From the NCBI GenBank assembly GCA_021791545.1, contig JAJYWL010000013.1, positions 1 through 39,741 of the forward strand: DNA of 39,741 nucleotides, in the 5' to 3' direction. Below the pieces are notes generated by a model that saw only the letters and a list, made by a program, of their open reading frames with translations, did not search any database and had not been told where the DNA came from. The DNA comes from a bacterium. Lineage in GTDB: Bacteria; Patescibacteriota; Microgenomatia; Levybacterales; UBA12049. Shown piece after piece: positions 31,291-38,880 of this stretch (position 1 is its first letter; every line of letters starts with the position of its first letter). The translations under genes were made by a program, and so were the position numbers.

Positions 31291-31613
31291 ACAACCAATG
31301 TCCCTTCAGGAATATCTTCTGCCGGAATAAGTAGAACTGGTTTATCTTCTGTATCCATTGCCATTAACATTCCCTGTGATTCTTCTCCTCTCATTACTCT
31401 TGTTTCAAGGTTTACTATGAAAGGAAGTTTCTTCCCTTCCAAATCTTCGGGATTATACCACTCGGCGATTGCTGACAGAATTTGTCTTTTGAAATCTCCG
31501 AAATCTACCTGAAGTTTTAAAAGCTTGTCTGCATTTTCAACTTTAGTAGCTTCCGTTACTTTTCCGATTCTTATTTCTACTTTTTTGAATTCATCTATAT
31601 TTATCGTATCCAT
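31287..31613 (-). CDS. Free-standing tRNA-binding domain (MetG C-terminal/Trbp111-like)
   Basis: The 108-residue protein is an OB-fold tRNA-binding domain, as found at the C-terminus of methionyl-tRNA synthetase and in Trbp111. Marks are VEIRIGKVTEATKVENADKL (about 12-31), RQILSAIAEWYNPEDLEGK, and RGEESQGMLMA near the end. Length is normal for the free form. It usually binds tRNA in a structure-specific way as a dimer. It is tightly packed between zwf (TAATG overlap) and gnd (ATGA overlap), which is an odd setting for a translation factor. Confidence 0.9.
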   Translation of the reverse strand: MDTINIDEFKKVEIRIGKVTEATKVENADKLLKLQVDFGDFKRQILSAIAEWYNPEDLEGKKLPFIVNLETRVMRGEESQGMLMAMDTEDKPVLLIPAEDIPEGTLVV

Positions 31614-33061
31614 TACTCTCCTCCTTTCCGGCTTTCAAGCCATTTTTTTCCATCTTTTTCTATTAACTCTTGAGACTCTTTTGGTCCCCAGGAACCTTCT
31701 TTATATACCTCTATTTTCTCCTTTTCTTTTTCCCAATTATTTAAAATATTAGTAATAAGTTTCCAAGAACTTTCAAGCTCATCGCTTCTATTAAAAAGCA
31801 TTTGATCTCCCGAAAAAATATCCAAAAGTATTCTTTGATATGCTTCAAGTCCTCTTGTACCGAACGTCTCGTTATAATTAAACTTCATATCTACGGATTC
31901 CAATCCAAGCTTTGCTCCGGGTTTTTTAGCTATAAATCTTAGCTTTATACCCTCATTTGGCTGTATCCTGAAAGTTATTACGTTTCCGATCTCGGGACAT
32001 CCAAATTCTTTGAATAATATATGACAGGTCTGGATAAAAACAACAGAAATCTCTACCAAGTCTTCGGGCATTTTCTTTCCCGCCCTGATATAAAAAGGAA
32101 CACCTTTGAATCTTTCAGTATCTACGAAAAGCTTCATTCCAACAAATGTCTCGGTCTCCGAATTATTGGGAACATCCTGTTCTTTTTTATATCCTTCGTA
32201 TTGTCCTTTTACCACAGCACCTTTCTCGGCACATCTTATCGACTTAATTACTTTTGCTCTTGCCTCTCTTAAATCTTCTTTTGTAAAACTTTTTGGCTGT
32301 TCCATTGCAACAGTTGCAAGAAGCTGCATTATATGATTTTGTGCAACGTCTCTTAACATTCCTACGCCTTCAAAAAATTTACCTCTTCTTCCAATTCCTT
32401 CTTTTTCAGCCCACGTTATCTGGACATGATCTATGTAATTTCTGTTCCAAACAGGCTCGAAAATACCGTTTGCAAACCTGAAAGCAAGCATATTTTGAAC
32501 AGTTTCTTTACCCAAGTAATGGTCTACTCTAAATATCTGTTCTTCTTCAAAAATTTGGGCAAGTCTTTTATCAAGATTCCTTGCAGTCTCCAGATCTTTT
32601 CCGAAAGGCTTTTCAATAATCATCCTTGTCCAGTTCCCCTTCCCAAAGTCTTTAGACGGATAACCACATCCCTCGGATAATTTTGTTTCTACCAATTTAT
32701 CAAGGATTGTCCTGTAATGGTCGGGAGGAGTTGCGAGATAGAAAAATCTGGTGATGCATGCGCCCATTTCCGTATCAATCTTCTTGAGGTTTTCCGAAAG
32801 CTCGATGTAAGGTTTTTCATCTTCGAAACTTCCCGATTGATAACTCAGATGTTTAGAAAAGCCTTTCCATTTAGGATCTTCTCTTTCCTTCTCAAAGTAA
32901 TTTCTAAATTCTTCATTTTGGAAGTCTCTTCTTGAAAATCCTATTATGAAAAATTCCTCCGGCAAAAGGTTTTCCTTATATAAAGAAAAAAGAGCAGGTA
33001 TCAATTTGTTTTGGGCAAGGTCTCCGGTGGCTCCGAAGATGATCATTATGAATGGAGTCAT
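31613..33061 (-). CDS. zwf: Glucose-6-phosphate 1-dehydrogenase
   Basis: The 482-residue enzyme starts with the coenzyme fold (MIIFGATGDLAQNKLIPAL, residues 6-24). It has the EKPFGKDLETAR motif and the active-site RVDHYLGKE (about 177-185), followed by the beta+alpha domain. It oxidises glucose-6-phosphate to 6-phosphogluconolactone and yields NADPH. It heads the zwf-tRNA-binding-gnd operon, with a -10 at 33069-33074. It is divergent from gdhA, an NAD(P)-linked enzyme. Confidence 0.97.
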   Translation of the reverse strand: MTPFIMIIFGATGDLAQNKLIPALFSLYKENLLPEEFFIIGFSRRDFQNEEFRNYFEKEREDPKWKGFSKHLSYQSGSFEDEKPYIELSENLKKIDTEMGACITRFFYLATPPDHYRTILDKLVETKLSEGCGYPSKDFGKGNWTRMIIEKPFGKDLETARNLDKRLAQIFEEEQIFRVDHYLGKETVQNMLAFRFANGIFEPVWNRNYIDHVQITWAEKEGIGRRGKFFEGVGMLRDVAQNHIMQLLATVAMEQPKSFTKEDLREARAKVIKSIRCAEKGAVVKGQYEGYKKEQDVPNNSETETFVGMKLFVDTERFKGVPFYIRAGKKMPEDLVEISVVFIQTCHILFKEFGCPEIGNVITFRIQPNEGIKLRFIAKKPGAKLGLESVDMKFNYNETFGTRGLEAYQRILLDIFSGDQMLFNRSDELESSWKLITNILNNWEKEKEKIEVYKEGSWGPKESQELIEKDGKKWLESRKGGE

Positions 33062-33068
33062 CGTAAAT

Positions 33069-33097
33069 ATTATATGTAAAGTAGCTTTAAATATAAA
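33069..33097 (-). promoter_or_regulatory. Promoter TTTATA-17-TATAAT, near-leaderless start
   Basis: On the minus strand TATAAT (33069-33074) is 17 bases from TTTATA (33092-33097) and ends seven bases before the zwf ATG at 33061. There is no Shine-Dalgarno sequence. Confidence 0.6.
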
Positions 33098-33131
33098 TAG
33101 GTAAACTTAGAAAAAGCTTATAGAAATCCCA

Positions 33132-33159
33132 TTGACAACCCGACTATAAGTTGTATACT
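33132..33159 (+). promoter_or_regulatory. Promoter TTGACA-16-TATACT
   Basis: A perfect TTGACA (33132-33137) and TATACT (33154-33159) are 16 bases apart. The -10 ends 12 bases before the ATG at 33172, so the leader is about six bases and carries no Shine-Dalgarno sequence. Confidence 0.7.
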
Positions 33160-33171
33160 TTTCTTTTGTAT

Positions 33172-34467
33172 ATGGATGATGGCGTTTATTCAAAGTCAAG
33201 AGAAGAACTTCTGGAAGTTGGCAAGAAGTATAGAATCCCCCAGGATTCCCTCGAAGATTTCCTCGAACCGAACAAAATTTTAGAAATTTCAATCCCTCTT
33301 AAAATCGGAGAAAAAACAATAACTTTTAAAGGATTTAGAAGTCAACATAACAATAATTTAGGCCCGTATAAAGGAGGTTTAAGGTTTCATCCTAATGTAA
33401 ATAAAGACGAAGTAATGGCACTTTCTCTTTGGATGAGCCTTAAGACTGCAATCGTCGGAGTTCCTTTCGGTGGAGGAAAAGGAGGAATTGCAGTAGATCC
33501 CAAAGCGCTAACGGAAAAACAACTCGAAAATCTTTCAAGAGAATATGTCAGAAGAATCCACGAAGTAATAGGTCCACATAAAGACGTCCCCGCTCCGGAT
33601 GTTAATACGAATCCCAAAATTATAGATTGGATGATGGATGAATACATAAAACTTAGTAAAAAGTCAGGAGGAAAACAACAAAAGCTTCATCACCTCTACT
33701 CAACATTTACCGGAAAATCAAAATACGGGCTTGAGGGAAGAACCGAAGCAACCGGTTTTGGAGGAGTTGTTGTACTTAAGGAACTCGCAAAAAAATTGAA
33801 ACTCGATCCCAAAAAACAGACAGTTGCCATCATGGGATTTGGAAATGTAGGCTACTATTTCGCAAAATTTGCTTCTGAAGCAGGATTTAATGTAATAGCG
33901 GTTTCCGACTCAAAGGGAGGAATAATAAAAAAAGGAGATAAAGCATATACACCATTGGACATTCCCCTAGTTCTTGATTGTAAACTTGAAAAAGGAAGTC
34001 TTGCAGGATGCTACTGTGCAGGTGGGGTCTGTGATACAAGAAGCGGACAATTAATTTCTAATGAAGAACTTCTTAAGCTTCCCGTTGATATTCTTGTCCC
34101 CGCAGCACTTGAGGATGTAATAAATGAAAACAACATGCAAAACATTAAGGCAAAAATAATTGTTGAGATGGCTAATGGTCCCGTTTCTCCAAAAGCCTAT
34201 CATTACCTTACCGAAAAAGGGGTTATCATTGCTCCCGATATTTTGGCAAACTCGGGCGGAGTTGCCGGAAGCTTTATTGAATGGGAACAGAATCTAAAGA
34301 ATAAGAAATATAAAAAGGAAGCAGTCCTTAAAAGGCTTGAAAAAATGATGCAAGACGCTTTTGAAAATGTCTGGAATATCTCAAAGAAAAATAAGACAAA
34401 TCTTAAGGAAGCCTCTTATCTTCTGGCTCTAAACAAGATTCTTAAAACTCCTCAAAAAAGTAAGTAA
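33172..34467 (+). CDS. gdhA: Glu/Leu/Phe/Val dehydrogenase (glutamate dehydrogenase)
   Basis: The 431-residue enzyme has the dehydrogenase marks: GPYKGGLRFHPNV in the N-terminal part, PFGGGKGGI with the catalytic lysine, the DVPAPDVNTN loop, and the nucleotide fold GFGNVG. It interconverts glutamate and 2-oxoglutarate using NAD(P). The start at ATG 33172 follows the promoter at 33132-33159; the in-frame TTG at 33151 overlaps that -10 and is rejected. A CYCAGGVCD insert in the second domain is slightly unusual and could bind metal. Confidence 0.95.
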   Translation: MDDGVYSKSREELLEVGKKYRIPQDSLEDFLEPNKILEISIPLKIGEKTITFKGFRSQHNNNLGPYKGGLRFHPNVNKDEVMALSLWMSLKTAIVGVPFGGGKGGIAVDPKALTEKQLENLSREYVRRIHEVIGPHKDVPAPDVNTNPKIIDWMMDEYIKLSKKSGGKQQKLHHLYSTFTGKSKYGLEGRTEATGFGGVVVLKELAKKLKLDPKKQTVAIMGFGNVGYYFAKFASEAGFNVIAVSDSKGGIIKKGDKAYTPLDIPLVLDCKLEKGSLAGCYCAGGVCDTRSGQLISNEELLKLPVDILVPAALEDVINENNMQNIKAKIIVEMANGPVSPKAYHYLTEKGVIIAPDILANSGGVAGSFIEWEQNLKNKKYKKEAVLKRLEKMMQDAFENVWNISKKNKTNLKEASYLLALNKILKTPQKSK

Positions 34468-34499
34468 AACGAGCAGAAGACCTATATTTCAAGAGCTTC

Positions 34500-34528
34500 T
34501 TGACAGCTCACCCTTTCGAGGCTATAAT
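34500..34528 (+). promoter_or_regulatory. Consensus promoter TTGACA-17-TATAAT, near-leaderless start
   Basis: Both boxes match the consensus perfectly with optimal 17-base spacing. TATAAT ends eight bases before the ATG at 34537, so the leader is one or two bases. Confidence 0.85.
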
Positions 34529-34536
34529 CCTCAACT

Positions 34537-34911
34537 ATGGCAGTCTTAGAAGCAAGGGATGGAACTCGAGCAATGCAAATTGCCGAAAGAGAACACTTGC
34601 TTGATCCCGATACTTTGGAAATTACAACGAGAACTCTTGCAGAAAGAGCCATGGATAAATACGGCCTGAGATATGACGGACAGCATACTTTTAAAAACGG
34701 CCATGCAAATCTTTCCCCAAGACCAGAAGGAAACGTTTTTATTCAGGTGAAAACCGATTCAGCAATACTTAGGCTTCAGACCGGTCCTTTTACAGGAGAC
34801 GGAGGAGTAGCATATCCACCTGAGTTTTGGATAGTTGATCCTAAAACAAACAAAACGACAAAAGCAAACTCGATAGAAGCCTCCAGAGTTGCTTTCGATA
34901 TCGTAAGCTAA
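34537..34911 (+). CDS. Unassigned 124-residue protein
   Basis: The protein starts MAVLEARDGTRAMQIAER and continues with a helix and several strands (GNVFIQVKTDSAILRLQTG, AYPPEFWIVDPKTN). It has no membrane helix or signal. No family is recognised. It has one of the best promoters in the window, so it is probably well expressed. Its TAA shares the tetramer CTAA with the pgl stop on the other strand. Confidence 0.7.
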   Translation: MAVLEARDGTRAMQIAEREHLLDPDTLEITTRTLAERAMDKYGLRYDGQHTFKNGHANLSPRPEGNVFIQVKTDSAILRLQTGPFTGDGGVAYPPEFWIVDPKTNKTTKANSIEASRVAFDIVS

Positions 34912-35651
34912 ACTTTTTGGTCTGTTATAAGTAAGGTCTTCTTTGCTATATCTTTTCTTAAATAAAATCTTGAAGGAATTTCTCGTACACTTCCCTCTTC
35001 AAACATTTCAGATAAAGCTTTTTTCTTCTCCTCACCGAAAGCTAATACAATCATGAAATCAAGCATAGTAAGAGCAGGAAAAGTCATGGTAATCCTTTGC
35101 CCAAAAGGTCCTTTATCATCATTAAAGTAATTTACAAATAGACTACTTTCTTCAAAAATTGGATTTTCAAAATCTACTCTGTCTGAAGCAATTCCTGCAG
35201 TGTGTCCATCTTTTCCTATTCCCAAAACTGCTCCGGACTTTTTAAAATGCATTAAAAGATACCTTACCGTTTCATCATAATCTTCTGAAGTTTCTTCCTG
35301 ACTTCTTTCTTCTAAAATCTTATACACTCTTGTTTTCTTTTCTTTCATTAAATCAAATAATTTCGTCTCCTCTATCATTTTTTCATTTGAGTTAGCGTGC
35401 ATTATTTCTCCGTATCTTTCATCTACTAGAGCCACTGCTCCGGAAGTTAATCTCCCCTCTTTTGCAATCTGTTGATATAGAGGTTTTGGAGTAAATCCAC
35501 CTGACAGAAAAAGAATCGTTTCCTTATCAACAAGATGATAAAGAACTTCTTTAGCAAGTTTAATTCCGTCTTCCTCTTTTTCTACTTTTACATAATTAAT
35601 ACCTTGCCTTATCCAGATAAGTCTTGATAAAAATGTCAGATTTTTAAACAT
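34908..35651 (-). CDS. pgl: 6-phosphogluconolactonase
   Basis: The 247-residue protein has the lactonase/glucosamine-6-phosphate isomerase fold: LSGGFTPKPLYQQIA (about 50-64), VDERYG, and LGIGKDGHTAGI (about 142-153), with the catalytic His. It hydrolyses the zwf product, so zwf, pgl and gnd complete the oxidative pentose phosphate branch. It is not in the zwf operon but lies about 2 kb away. A -10 at 35658-35663 gives a leaderless start. Confidence 0.9.
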   Translation of the reverse strand: MFKNLTFLSRLIWIRQGINYVKVEKEEDGIKLAKEVLYHLVDKETILFLSGGFTPKPLYQQIAKEGRLTSGAVALVDERYGEIMHANSNEKMIEETKLFDLMKEKKTRVYKILEERSQEETSEDYDETVRYLLMHFKKSGAVLGIGKDGHTAGIASDRVDFENPIFEESSLFVNYFNDDKGPFGQRITMTFPALTMLDFMIVLAFGEEKKKALSEMFEEGSVREIPSRFYLRKDIAKKTLLITDQKV

Positions 35652-35657
35652 TTTTTA

Positions 35658-35663
35658 ATTTTA
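35658..35663 (-). promoter_or_regulatory. -10 element TAAAAT, leaderless start
   Basis: On the minus strand TAAAAT ends six bases before the pgl ATG at 35651. There is no Shine-Dalgarno sequence. Confidence 0.55.
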
Positions 35664-35699
35664 TCAAAAAGGCTCGATGCAAGAGTAAGAAAAAAATGC

Positions 35700-35705
35700 T
35701 ATTAT
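35700..35705 (+). promoter_or_regulatory. -10 element TATTAT, leaderless start
   Basis: TATTAT ends six bases before the frr ATG at 35712. AGTAAG at 35684-35689 lies in the spacer region. No Shine-Dalgarno sequence is present. Confidence 0.55.
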
Positions 35706-35711
35706 TGAGTT

Positions 35712-36257
35712 ATGAATTTGGACGAAGTAAATCAAAGGATGCAAAAAGTCCTTGAAGTTTTAAAGGTAGATCTTTCAACAGTTAGAACAGGAAGAGCAAC
35801 CCCCTCTTTAGTTGAAAATGTTGTAATAAATGCCTATGGAGGATCTGCAAAAATGAGAGTCATGGAACTTGCCACCATCTCTACATCCGATTCCCAAACG
35901 ATATTAATTACACCCTTTGACCAATCAATAATAGGTGAAATAAATAAAGGAATCATGGAAGCAAATATCGGCCTTACTCCTGTTATCGACGGACAAAATA
36001 TCAGAATTTCAATCCCCCTTCTTTCCGAGGAGAGAAGACAACAACTTGTTCAATTAGTAAATCAAAAACTTGAAGGAGCAAAAATCCAAGTAAGACAAGT
36101 ACGACATGAAGGCATGACAGATGTCAAAAAAGATGAAGAAATATCAGAAGACGAAGTTGCGAGACTTGAAAAAGAAATCCAAAGATTAACAGATGATACA
36201 ATTTCACAAATTGACGCTCTTGGGAAGAAAAAAGAAGAAGAATTAATGCAAGTCTAG
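35712..36257 (+). CDS. frr: Ribosome recycling factor
   Basis: The 181-residue protein has the RRF pattern: LKVDLSTVRTGRATPSLVENV near the start, LATISTSDSQTILITPFDQ, the ANIGLTPVIDGQNIRISIP loop, and a long C-terminal helix with DEVARLEKEIQRLTDD. RRF splits post-termination ribosomes together with EF-G. It is usually next to pyrH; here it stands alone between pgl and rseP. It is an essential translation factor with a leaderless-type promoter. Confidence 0.96.
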   Translation: MNLDEVNQRMQKVLEVLKVDLSTVRTGRATPSLVENVVINAYGGSAKMRVMELATISTSDSQTILITPFDQSIIGEINKGIMEANIGLTPVIDGQNIRISIPLLSEERRQQLVQLVNQKLEGAKIQVRQVRHEGMTDVKKDEEISEDEVARLEKEIQRLTDDTISQIDALGKKKEEELMQV

Positions 36258-36262
36258 TCTCA

Positions 36263-36291
36263 TTGAAAAATTCCTCAAAGTAATGTAGTCT
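36263..36291 (+). promoter_or_regulatory. Possible promoter TTGAAA-17-TAGTCT
   Basis: TTGAAA (36263-36268) and TAGTCT (36286-36291) are 17 bases apart, and the -10 ends seven bases before the ATG at 36299. The -10 is poor, so this is a weaker call. Confidence 0.35.
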
Positions 36292-36298
36292 ATATCCT

Positions 36299-37420
36299 AT
36301 GCTTTTAACGGTAATAATTTTTTTGGTAATACTATCCCTCCTCGTATTGATACATGAAGCCGGTCACTTCATAATGGCAAGAATTTTCGGAATAAAAGTT
36401 GAAGAATTTGGTTTTGGACTTCCACCAAGAGCGCTTGTCCTTTTTAAAAGAGGAGATACAGTTTATACCTTAAACTGGCTTCCGATAGGAGGCTTTGTAA
36501 AGCTTTATGGAGAAGACGAAGCAGGAAGCGGATCTGTAAGCGTTAAGGAACAGAAAGTGAGCAAAAAGGATATGGGAAGAGCTTTCTTTGCAAGACCTGC
36601 GTGGCAAAGAGCAGTCGTAATAGTAGCCGGAGTCTTCATGAATTTTGCTCTTGCCGTAATAATAATCTCCGTTCTTTTCTCGGCAGTTGGGGTCCCTATG
36701 GCAGGAGATAAAGTAGAAGTTAGTGCGCTTGTAAAAGGTGCTCCTGCTCAAAGTGCAGGTCTTAAAGTCGGAGATACAATCGAGTCTATAAACGGACAAA
36801 AAATAACTACCCCAGCTCAACTAGTTTCCTATACAAAAGAAAGATTAGGTCAAAAACTTACATTAAAAGTAGTTACAAAAGACAACAAAACAGAAACTCT
36901 TCAGGTTACTCCAAGAAAAGTATATCCTTCGGATGAAGGACCAATGGGAATAGCAATTTCTCCCAATGTTATAACCAAGAAATATCCCTGGTATCAAGCT
37001 CCTTTTTCGGGAACTTGGGAAGCGCTTAAAGAATCTTATATGATTCTGTCCGGACTTGTAGTGTTAGTTTCCCAACTTTTGTTCCATGCAAGTGTTCCTA
37101 CGGATATTGCCGGACCGGTTGGGATTGCACAGCTTACTGGACAAGTAGTTCAGATAGGCCCGGTTGCGGTCTTATCTTTTATTTCCCTTCTCTCTCTTAA
37201 TCTTGCAATATTAAACGTACTTCCAATTCCTGCACTAGATGGAGGAAGATTATTCTTTATTCTTATTGAGGCAATATTTAGAAGAAAAGTAGATCAAAGA
37301 ATTGAGGGATATGCACATGCTATAGGAATGGCATTACTTCTTGCCCTTATTCTTCTTATAACAATACACGATTTATTCAGGCTTTTTACAGGACAACCTT
37401 TAATTCCGCAGTTAAAATAG
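36299..37420 (+). CDS. rseP: Site-2 protease family zinc metalloprotease RseP
   Basis: The 373-residue membrane protease has the zinc motif HEAGH (H19, E20, H23) in the first helix and the third ligand region NVLPIPALDGGRL (about 305-317). A PDZ domain lies at about 130-200 (AQSAGLKVGDTIESINGQ). It cleaves regulatory proteins or leftover signal peptides inside the membrane. It has one PDZ domain, as in many short RseP forms. Its stop is four bases from the tsf stop on the other strand. Confidence 0.95.
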   Translation: MLLTVIIFLVILSLLVLIHEAGHFIMARIFGIKVEEFGFGLPPRALVLFKRGDTVYTLNWLPIGGFVKLYGEDEAGSGSVSVKEQKVSKKDMGRAFFARPAWQRAVVIVAGVFMNFALAVIIISVLFSAVGVPMAGDKVEVSALVKGAPAQSAGLKVGDTIESINGQKITTPAQLVSYTKERLGQKLTLKVVTKDNKTETLQVTPRKVYPSDEGPMGIAISPNVITKKYPWYQAPFSGTWEALKESYMILSGLVVLVSQLLFHASVPTDIAGPVGIAQLTGQVVQIGPVAVLSFISLLSLNLAILNVLPIPALDGGRLFFILIEAIFRRKVDQRIEGYAHAIGMALLLALILLITIHDLFRLFTGQPLIPQLK

Positions 37421-37424
37421 AGGG

Positions 37425-37874
37425 TTAAATTTCGTAGCGTGTGAATTCTTTTATTTTTATATTCTCTCCGAGTTTACCGATTAATGCTTTTACCAAATCT
37501 TCTATTGTCTTAGAAGCATCTCTTATATATTCCTGTTTAAGCAAAGCTTCTGTTGTTTTAGGATCCATTGCGGCAATCTGCATTGCTACTTCATGGGCAA
37601 GTTCCTTAAATTCATCTGTTCTTGCTACAAAGTCTGTTTCACAAAGGATTGTAAGTAGAACTCCTACTTTTCCGTTCTGATGAATATATGCTTCTACAAG
37701 CCCCGATGCTGTTTCTCTTCCTGCCTTTTTCTCTGCTTTTTCGGCACCTCTTTTAACTAACCATTCAATAGCTTTTTTATAATCTCCTTTTGATTCATCA
37801 AGAGCTTTTGTGATATCTGCAATAGAGGCTTGTGTTTCTTCTCTTATCTGCTTAATTAACTTTACGTCTGCCAT
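37425..37874 (-). CDS. tsf: Elongation factor Ts, reduced form
   Basis: This 149-residue EF-Ts has an N-terminal UBA-like domain (IKQIREETQASIADITKAL, about 6-24), a linker and one core domain with TDFVARTDEF (about 80-89). The E. coli protein has 283 residues with two core subdomains and a coiled-coil dimerisation insert, which are missing here. It should still bind EF-Tu through TDFVA. AAGGAGA lies upstream as a Shine-Dalgarno sequence. Its ATG follows the rpsB stop directly. Confidence 0.95.
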   Translation of the reverse strand: MADVKLIKQIREETQASIADITKALDESKGDYKKAIEWLVKRGAEKAEKKAGRETASGLVEAYIHQNGKVGVLLTILCETDFVARTDEFKELAHEVAMQIAAMDPKTTEALLKQEYIRDASKTIEDLVKALIGKLGENIKIKEFTRYEI

Positions 37875-38738
37875 TTACTTGGTCTCCTTTTTTACTTTCT
37901 TTTCCTTTACTTCCTTTGTTTTTGCAGCTTTCTTTGCCGTCTTTTCTTCTTTTACCTCTTTTTTAGTTTCTGCCTTTTTCTCTACCTTTTCTTCTTTCTT
38001 GGGTTCTTCTTTTTTCTCTTTCTTTCCTTCTACCCAAGCATCAAGAATATGTCCCGCAATTAATCTTATTGAACCTACTGCGTCGTCGTTTGCTGGTATA
38101 GGATAGTTAATTACCGTAGGATCTGCGTTGGTATCAACGATAGCAACTGTAGGAACTCCGACACTTGTAGCTTCTCTTACTGCCAAGTATTCCATGTGAG
38201 AATCAATGATAAACATTACATCGGGTTTTTGTTCCATCTTTGAGATTCCACTGTAAAGACTCTCAAGTCTTAGTCTTTCTTTATCAAAAAGTCCTAATTC
38301 TTTCTTTGTGTATTTTGCTCTTTCGGTAGCACTATTTAGAAGATCTGTTAAATCTTTAAGTTTCTTGAAGTTCTTTGATACTTCGGTAAAGTTTGTAAGT
38401 ATACCGCCAATCCATTTATCTGTAATTGCGAATATGCTTTCTTTTGAGTCTGTTTGAGTAGGTTTGAGTACTTCTCTTACTCTCTCTAGTTCCTCTATTA
38501 CGATAGGCTGTGCTTGTCTTTTTGTAGCTACTACAAGTATATTTCCCCCATCTTGAGCAACCTTTTTTACAAATGCTGCGGCCTCGTCTAGACCTTCTTT
38601 TGTTTTTGCCAAGTCAATTATCTGGATGTTGTCTCTTGCTTCGAAAACAAAATCTCTTGCTTTTGGGTTAGACCTTGTAACCTGATGTCCAAAATGACAA
38701 CCGGCCTCAAGAAGTTCTTCTAATGTTATATCTTTCAT
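37875..38738 (-). CDS. rpsB: 30S ribosomal protein uS2 with a Lys/Glu-rich tail
   Basis: The 287-residue protein starts MKDITLEELLEAGCHFGHQ and has the uS2 body to about residue 235: FVFEARDNIQIIDLAKT, DKWIGGILTNF and PTVAIVDTNADP. The last 52 residues are a Lys, Glu and Ala repeat-like tail, which most bacterial uS2 proteins lack or have in shorter form. It forms an operon with tsf. The transcript has a leader of about 85 bases that can fold, with AAAGGAC upstream of the ATG. A TTGCAT-17-TATAAT promoter drives it. Confidence 0.97.
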   Translation of the reverse strand: MKDITLEELLEAGCHFGHQVTRSNPKARDFVFEARDNIQIIDLAKTKEGLDEAAAFVKKVAQDGGNILVVATKRQAQPIVIEELERVREVLKPTQTDSKESIFAITDKWIGGILTNFTEVSKNFKKLKDLTDLLNSATERAKYTKKELGLFDKERLRLESLYSGISKMEQKPDVMFIIDSHMEYLAVREATSVGVPTVAIVDTNADPTVINYPIPANDDAVGSIRLIAGHILDAWVEGKKEKKEEPKKEEKVEKKAETKKEVKEEKTAKKAAKTKEVKEKKVKKETK

Positions 38739-38823
38739 AAATTTTTATGTCCTTTATTCCGCCACCGGGACGAGGATTTGGTAGATACCTAATACTCAAG
38801 GACACTGTCCTGGTGTGAGTGAT
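38739..38823 (-). promoter_or_regulatory. Structured 5-prime leader of rpsB (possible autoregulatory element)
   Basis: The leader can form a hairpin AGGAC-AGT-GTCCT (38799-38811). It can also form a longer-range stem between CACCAGGAC (38807-38815) and GTCCCGGTG (38763-38771), 8 of 9 pairs. The two share AGGAC and exclude each other. uS2 is known to control its own operon in other bacteria. If read on the other strand the long stem gains a G-U pair, so the direction of the structure is not proven. Confidence 0.45.
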
Positions 38824-38829
38824 TGCACT

Positions 38830-38858
38830 ATTATATATGAAGCAAAAAAAAGATGCAA
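38830..38858 (-). promoter_or_regulatory. Promoter TTGCAT-17-TATAAT of rpsB-tsf
   Basis: On the minus strand TATAAT (38830-38835) is 17 bases from TTGCAT (38853-38858). It lies about 92 bases before the rpsB ATG, in contrast with the leaderless-type promoters elsewhere. Confidence 0.65.
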
Positions 38859-38867
38859 GAGTTGCTG

Positions 38868-38873
38868 TATAAT
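38868..38873 (+). promoter_or_regulatory. -10 element TATAAT, near-leaderless start of ddl
   Basis: TATAAT ends seven bases before the ATG at 38881; the gap is C followed by T residues. No -35 or Shine-Dalgarno sequence is seen. Confidence 0.5.
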
Positions 38874-38880
38874 CTTTTTT

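Noticed and set aside
33151-33171. TTG start of gdhA at 33151
   Set aside because: It overlaps the TATACT of the promoter, so it would not be transcribed; the ATG at 33172 fits the family start.
38763-38820. tRNA-Leu-like stretch on the plus strand (TTGGTAGA, eight bases, ACTCAAG)
   Set aside because: The spacing resembles a tRNA-Leu D-arm and anticodon loop, but the anticodon stem does not pair. There is no T-arm sequence and no acceptor stem. The region is better read as the rpsB leader on the other strand.
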